Below are positions 62,627 to 64,000 of a DNA stretch of 64,000 bases, piece after piece. This DNA comes from Heloderma charlesbogerti (Eukaryota; Chordata; Lepidosauria; Squamata; Helodermatidae). The stretch lies in NCBI GenBank assembly GCA_026122225.1, contig JANEZZ010003058.1, positions 1-64,000 on the forward strand, written 5' to 3'. Position 1 is the stretch's first letter, and the number at the start of each line of letters is the position of its first letter. Made by a program: the position numbers and the translations under genes. The notes below the pieces were generated by a model. The model made no database searches. It saw nothing but the letters and a program-made list of their open reading frames with translations, and was not told the DNA's origin.

Positions 62627-62934
62627 TTCTCTGATGGTTGTTGTGGGAGAAGTTGCTTCTAGGTTTTGCTCAGGTAGATTCATTAAACACCAAGAAAGGA
62701 GTCAGACTATGTCATCACAAGAACTTACTTTCTTTGGGACAACATGGACTGGCTACTATTGTACCTTCATATAATACTCCAATCTACCTACCAGGTAGCA
62801 TGCCAAACGGTATTATAAGCTGTAGTCAGAAATAGTTGGTATATGAGGCTTCTGATAGCTTTGGTACCCAATTCAGCACTGCTCTAGAAAGCATTCATGC
62901 TCACAACACTTCCAGCAGCTGAGAATGTTACTGA

Positions 62935-63145
62935 ATAAATGGGAACATACAGAGCTGCCTTATATCAGGTCAAAGACTATTTGTCAATCTACTAGTCTGA
63001 CTCTGGCTCTCCACGGTATCAGACAGAGATTATTTCCCCGTCACCTAATACCTTATCCTTTTAACTGGAGATGCCAAGGACTGAACTTGGGACTCTCTGC
63101 ATGCCAAGCATGTACTCTACCACTGAGCTATAATCCCTTCTCGGC
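62935..63145 (-). mobile_element. tRNA-derived SINE, antisense
   Basis: On the minus strand the unit starts with tRNA-like text: an A box (TAGCTCAGTGGTAGAG, complement of 63115-63130) and a B box (AAGTTCAGTCC, complement of 63078-63088) with usual spacing of about 30 bases. The body follows, and a tail whose complement on the + strand reads ACAGAGCTGCCTTATATCAG. The tail resembles the 3' end of a CR1/L3-like LINE, as in SINEs that borrow that machinery. It lies in intron 8, 130 bases before exon 9. Confidence 0.85.
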
Positions 63146-63275
63146 ATATTTAACAGAGAGCACCAAAGTTAGCAAATTACTATGAAAGAACAAGTCAGAA
63201 TGGAGAGTTATGCATTGTTCTGTTTGCTGCTAGTATTTTACACAAGAAACAGTTTCTCTTTTTCCTTTCATGCAG

Positions 63276-63419
63276 GCCAGTGAGTTGCTGCTTTTCAACA
63301 AGAAGCTGACTGCTGCAGAAGCCTGTTCACATGGGCTTGTGACAGAGGTTTTCCCTGACAATACTTTCCAGAAAGAAGTGTGGACAAGGCTGAAAGTTTA
63401 TGCATGCCTTCCCAGAAAT
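63276..63419 (+). CDS. ECI2: ECI2 exon 9: C-terminal part of the isomerase domain
   Basis: 48 codons, residues 302-349; acceptor TTTCCTTTCATGCAG. It encodes [40 protein letters not shown] and VYACLPRN. The LTAAEA...GLV motif is the usual crotonase signature for the trimerisation helix region. The exon ends at AAT with donor GTTAGT, which is weaker than the others (no AG before the junction, T at +3). The remaining C-terminus, with the expected Ser-Lys-Leu-type peroxisomal signal, is outside the window. Confidence 0.94.
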
Positions 63420-64000
63420 GTTAGTGTTTAAAAAATTACTTATTTCCTAAGCTTGTAAGCATATGGTTTGCTTAGCTTCTTTCTAACACATTTGTTCTAT
63501 CAGTTTATTTGCTGCAGATCTTTGCAAACCTTTCACATTTAATTCTGGTGGCCTTCCAACCTACCACACATTATTTTCATAGATACAATATAAAATGTAA
63601 CATGATTTGAACTTGATATCCTCAAGACTGCATATCTGGCACAAGTTTTCTGTTGCCCAAGGACAAGGAAACAGTAAAACAAAAGATTTATACAGGAAAA
63701 TAGAACATAAATCAAAGCACATGTGGGGGTGGAGAGCAAAACACTGCATTTCAACTAACACTTTGATTTTATCCTAGATATTGAAATCTAACAGTCAATA
63801 AACATATTTTTAAAATGACAAAAACCTACTATGATAAAACTTGTTCATAAAATTGCAAAACAGCTGTTAAGGCTTATCTAAAAAGAAATGCTTTACATTG
63901 ATACCTAAAAATAAAAAAATATAAAAATCACAGGCATGGTGGTTATAGGGATGTCGGAGAAATCCACAACGGAGCCAAATGAGTTCAGATTTTCATGAGC
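63420..64000 (+). other. ECI2: ECI2 intron 9, start
   Basis: AT-rich, no repeat or exon recognised up to the window edge. Confidence 0.6.

Larger units (their letters stand above)
17627..64000 (+). other. ECI2: ECI2 gene span (3' end outside the window)
   Basis: Nine coding exons: 17627-17697, 52061-52226, 54040-54138, 56003-56185, 56999-57068, 57811-57913, 61309-61429, 62478-62567 and 63276-63419. All introns begin GT and end AG, and phases match at every junction, giving 349 residues without a stop. The product is enoyl-CoA delta isomerase 2, which moves cis-3 or trans-3 double bonds to trans-2 so that unsaturated fatty acids can enter beta-oxidation. The family combines an N-terminal acyl-CoA-binding domain with a crotonase-fold isomerase. 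Mammalian orthologues are close to 390-400 residues, so one terminal exon of roughly 50 codons should lie to the right. Confidence 0.93.

Noticed and set aside
63115..63130. A- and B-box sequences considered as a functional tRNA gene
   Set aside because: The flanks lack an acceptor stem and anticodon arm pairing, and the body continues into a SINE tail.

Overview
The window is a piece of vertebrate nuclear genome, most likely from a squamate reptile (probably a lizard). The evidence is a split-exon gene on the + strand, a BovB (RTE) retrotransposon, CR1, L2 and L1 LINEs, a Tc1/mariner element, a tRNA-derived SINE and several families of short palindromic DNA transposons. Species is not resolved, and nothing here is bacterial.

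The only host gene I can support is ECI2 (enoyl-CoA delta isomerase 2, the acyl-CoA-binding-domain isomerase of mitochondria and peroxisomes). Exon 1 lies in a CpG island at 17.6 kb. It is followed by an intron of about 34 kb, then exons 2-9 between 52,061 and 63,419. All junctions have GT/AG borders and compatible phases, giving 349 residues. About 50 C-terminal residues, including the expected peroxisomal tripeptide, lie beyond the right edge. The order is targeting presequence, acyl-CoA-binding domain (exons 2-3), linker and start of the crotonase fold (exon 4), and the rest of the isomerase domain (exons 5-9).

Layout: 1-1,880 is almost pure C with 23 scattered A. 1,881-4,985 is C/A/T-rich and strongly depleted in G. 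4,986-5,085 flips abruptly to G-rich. I read all of this as a sequencing or assembly artefact at a contig end, not biology. Believable sequence begins near 5,085, inside a DNA transposon. 5.1-17 kb is intergenic sequence with repeats. 17.0-17.8 kb is the ECI2 CpG-island promoter and exon 1. 17.7-52.06 kb is intron 1, which holds a 119-bp tandem triplication, BovB (26.3-27.7 kb), CR1 (28.7-31.0 kb), a Tc1 element with another transposon inside it (35.8-38.2 kb), an antisense L2 fragment (39.2-40.4 kb), a 350-bp polypurine tract (41.1-41.5 kb), a solo LTR (43.1-43.7 kb) and an antisense L1 (48.2-51.4 kb). 52-64 kb holds the remaining exons with short introns carrying SINE, CR1, hairpin-transposon and GATA repeats.

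I did not find an undescribed molecular system. The most notable points are the artefactual left end, the exact tandem triplication just downstream of the ECI2 promoter, the three-level transposon nest, the CR1 flanked by unusually long direct repeats, and the well-preserved BovB copy.
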